From Geodermatophilaceae bacterium (GTDB lineage: Bacteria > Actinomycetota > Actinomycetes > Mycobacteriales > Geodermatophilaceae): 6,401 nucleotides of DNA. The stretch lies in assembly GCA_013696785.1 (NCBI GenBank), contig JACCXW010000449.1:1-6401 (forward strand), given 5' to 3'. Below, in pieces: positions 4,834 to 6,401 of the stretch. The first letter of the stretch is position 1. The number at the start of each line of letters is the position of its first letter. A program made the translations under genes and the position numbers. The notes under the pieces are model-generated. The model made no database searches, was not told the DNA's origin, and worked only from the letters and a program-made list of their open reading frames with translations.

Positions 4834-5553
4834 TTGGCAGGTCGACACCGCGCGCCACGGCGTTCGTGGACCCCGCGCATTGCCCCCCTGTCCTTCTCTC
4901 ACCCCAGTTGGCACCCCCGCGGTTGGCACGGCAGCCGCCGCCCGGCCGTCGCCGCCGGCCTGGCAGGAACCCTCGTGATCACGCTGTGCGCGGCCACCCT
5001 GGCACCGGAGCCGGTCTCGGCAGCCCGCCCGGTTATCGCCGAATTGACCGGGCCGGTCCCGCTTCGGCTCGGCGCAGAGCGAGCATCACGAGACGCCGGC
5101 CGCTCGGACCTGACACTGGAAGCCGAGGCGGCCGCGACGCGCGCACTCGCCGCCGCTCGGCAGCGCGTACGCGACCAGGCCGCGACCAAGGCGGCGGGAG
5201 CAGACGATCCGGCCATTCTGGCCATCCCGGTACAGCCGCCGGGCGGTACGTCGGAGCAGAACCGCGAGCTCGGACGGTTCATGACACTCGAGTACGGCTG
5301 GGACGAGGGTCAGTTCGACTGCCTGGACGAGATCTGGAGCCAGGAATCCAACTGGGAGACCACCGCCGAGAACCCGTCCTCCGGCGCGTACGGCATCCCG
5401 CAGTCCCTGCCGGGCACCAAGATGGCCAGCGCCGGGGATGACTGGCGGACCAACCCGGCCACCCAGATCGAATGGGGGCTCGGCTACATCGACGACGTGT
5501 ACGGAACGCCCTGCTCGGCCTGGGACTTCAAGCAGGGCACCGGCTGGTACTGA
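4834..5553 (+). CDS. Secreted lytic transglycosylase-like (SLT-type) cell-wall protein
   Basis: A 239-residue exported protein that should cleave or bind peptidoglycan glycan strands. After a long basic N-region comes a hydrophobic segment (about 38-56) and a VSA-A cleavage site near residue 63, so secretion is expected; the RR at 35-36 makes Tat export conceivable. Residues 91-120 are Ala/Arg-rich and helical, probably a spacer. The C-terminal domain (145-239) is the compact actinobacterial transglycosylase fold: CLDEIWSQESNWE with E171 as catalytic acid, then AENPSSGAYGIPQSLPGTKM, DWRTNPATQIEWGLGYID and the terminal GWY. C163 and C227 could form a disulfide. TTG at 4834 is the start: an in-frame TAG is at 4801, CAGGAG lies ten bases upstream and no ATG or GTG precedes the hydrophobic segment. 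It is convergent with the protease gene. Confidence 0.88.
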   Translation: MAGRHRAPRRSWTPRIAPLSFSHPSWHPRGWHGSRRPAVAAGLAGTLVITLCAATLAPEPVSAARPVIAELTGPVPLRLGAERASRDAGRSDLTLEAEAAATRALAAARQRVRDQAATKAAGADDPAILAIPVQPPGGTSEQNRELGRFMTLEYGWDEGQFDCLDEIWSQESNWETTAENPSSGAYGIPQSLPGTKMASAGDDWRTNPATQIEWGLGYIDDVYGTPCSAWDFKQGTGWY

Positions 5554-5554
5554 T

Positions 5555-5580
5555 CCGCCGCAGGGTCAGGGCCGCGGCGG
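5555..5580. terminator. Hairpin shared by convergent gene ends
   Basis: CCGCCGC (5555-5561) pairs perfectly with GCGGCGG (5574-5580) around a 12-base loop. It begins directly after the transglycosylase TGA (5551-5553), and the protease stop codon (5566-5568 on the minus strand) falls inside the loop. It could act in both directions. There is no T-tract, so it would be a Rho-dependent or GC-stem type terminator if real. Confidence 0.45.
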
Positions 5581-6401
5581 GAGCGTCGGCGCCGCCCGAT
5601 CGGGGCGCTCGGACGGGTCCGGTGCCGTCGCCGCGGGCGTCTCGGTCAGCCGCTGCAGCACGAGCGCGACAGCAGCCTCCAGCTGCGGATCCGAGCCAGC
5701 CGCCCAGTCCTGCGGGGGGAACACCACCTCGATGTCCGGATCGACCCCGTAATTCTCGACCCCCCAACCCGCGTCGGCGAACCAGAACGAGTACCGCGGC
5801 TGGGTGACCGCCGTCCCGTCGACGAGGCTGTATCGCCCGTCGATTCCGATCACTCCTCCCCATGTCCGAGTCCCCACGACCGGACCGAGCCCGAGCTGTC
5901 GGATCATCGCCGTGACGATGTCGCCGTCGGAGCCGGCCTGCTCGTTGGTCACCGCCACAAGCGGTCCGCGCGGCGCGTCCTCCGGATACGGCTGCGGCCT
6001 GCCGTGGCGCACCGTGGCCCAGCCCTGCACGGTGCGGGCCAGTTTCTCCAATACGAGGGAGGAGACGTGGCCGCCGTTGTTGTCGCGGACGTCGACGACC
6101 AGACATTCGCGGGACAATTCCACCCGGATGTCACGGTGCAGTTGCGCCCATCCATTGGCGACCATGTCCGGGATGTGCAGGTAACCGGCCCGCCCCCCGG
6201 ACGCAGTGTGGACGGCTGCCCGCCGCCCGCTCACCCAATCCTGGTAGCGCAGCGGCATCTCAGTGGCCAGCGGTACGACGACCACCGGCCGCTGTCCCGA
6301 CCCGTCGGCAGCTGCGATGGTGAGTTCCACAGGTGTCTCGGCCGCGCCGACGAGCAGGGCGCCCGGGCCTGCCACCGCGTCCACAGGCCGCCCGCTGACG
6401 G
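5566..6401 (-). CDS. Tricorn protease homologue (peptidase S41), C-terminal part only
   Basis: About 278 codons of the end of a large serine protease; the frame is open to the right edge, so its start lies outside. Tricorn-type enzymes degrade short peptides, downstream of larger proteases. The visible part begins in the PDZ domain (SGRPVDAVAGPGALL), then the C2 catalytic domain with VVDVRDNNGGHVSS, the nucleophile segment NEQAGSDGDIVTAM (serine codon at 5929-5931) and GWGVENYGVDPDIEV. The glutamate in GVENYG (codon 5755-5757) is exactly 58 residues after the serine, the same spacing as Ser965 to Glu1023 in Thermoplasma tricorn, so both belong to the catalytic tetrad. The histidine and other serine would be upstream of the window. 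The last 25 residues or so are a Pro/Ala-rich tail. It should be cytoplasmic in typical members; its N-terminus is unseen. Confidence 0.92.
   Translation of the reverse strand, partial: VSGRPVDAVAGPGALLVGAAETPVELTIAAADGSGQRPVVVVPLATEMPLRYQDWVSGRRAAVHTASGGRAGYLHIPDMVANGWAQLHRDIRVELSRECLVVDVRDNNGGHVSSLVLEKLARTVQGWATVRHGRPQPYPEDAPRGPLVAVTNEQAGSDGDIVTAMIRQLGLGPVVGTRTWGGVIGIDGRYSLVDGTAVTQPRYSFWFADAGWGVENYGVDPDIEVVFPPQDWAAGSDPQLEAAVALVLQRLTETPAATAPDPSERPDRAAPTLPPRP

Noticed and set aside
3999..4880. A 293-codon minus-strand frame spanning the regulator gene and the leader
   Set aside because: It has no family motif, low-complexity Arg-rich composition and runs antisense to well-supported genes.

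Overview
The window comes from a high-GC genome whose coding third positions are almost all G or C. A Tat-type lipoprotein, a tricorn-protease homologue, a one-cysteine-type OhrR regulator with GTG start, GTG/TTG starts and several apparently leaderless genes together suggest an Actinomycetota chromosome. I cannot place it to genus. I see no mobile element, CRISPR array, tRNA or rRNA.

Layout, left to right. (a) 1-1844, minus strand: an exported lipoprotein carrying a class V aminotransferase (PLP) fold, followed 57 bp downstream by a class I SAM-dependent methyltransferase that runs off the left edge; they probably share a transcript. (b) 1845-1894: a 50-bp divergent promoter region in which neither flanking gene has a ribosome binding site. 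(c) 1895-3625, plus strand: a PIG-L/LmbE-type deacetylase and a zinc-independent NADPH:quinone oxidoreductase of the MDR superfamily, 27 bp apart. (d) 3662-3808, minus strand: a small, probably real 48-residue gene with a strong ribosome binding site, divergent from (e) 3990-4586, an OhrR-like MarR regulator with a compact leaderless promoter and an inverted-repeat operator candidate. (f) 4587-4833: a 247-bp gene-free leader before (g) 4834-5553, a secreted lytic transglycosylase. (h) 5566-6401, minus strand: the C-terminal part of a tricorn-type serine protease, convergent with (g) and separated from it by a hairpin.

How the genes may work together is mostly inference. The OhrR-like protein keeps the peroxide-sensing cysteine and its tyrosine partners, but no ohr gene is next to it; the adjacent small protein and, less directly, the quinone reductase are the nearest possible targets. 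The exported PLP protein, methyltransferase and deacetylase look like small-molecule-modifying enzymes with no recognisable pathway. The transglycosylase and tricorn homologue are ordinary cell-envelope and peptide-turnover genes. I do not see a clearly novel multigene system. The best candidates for follow-up are the Tat-lipoprotein PLP enzyme and the small-ORF/OhrR divergent unit.
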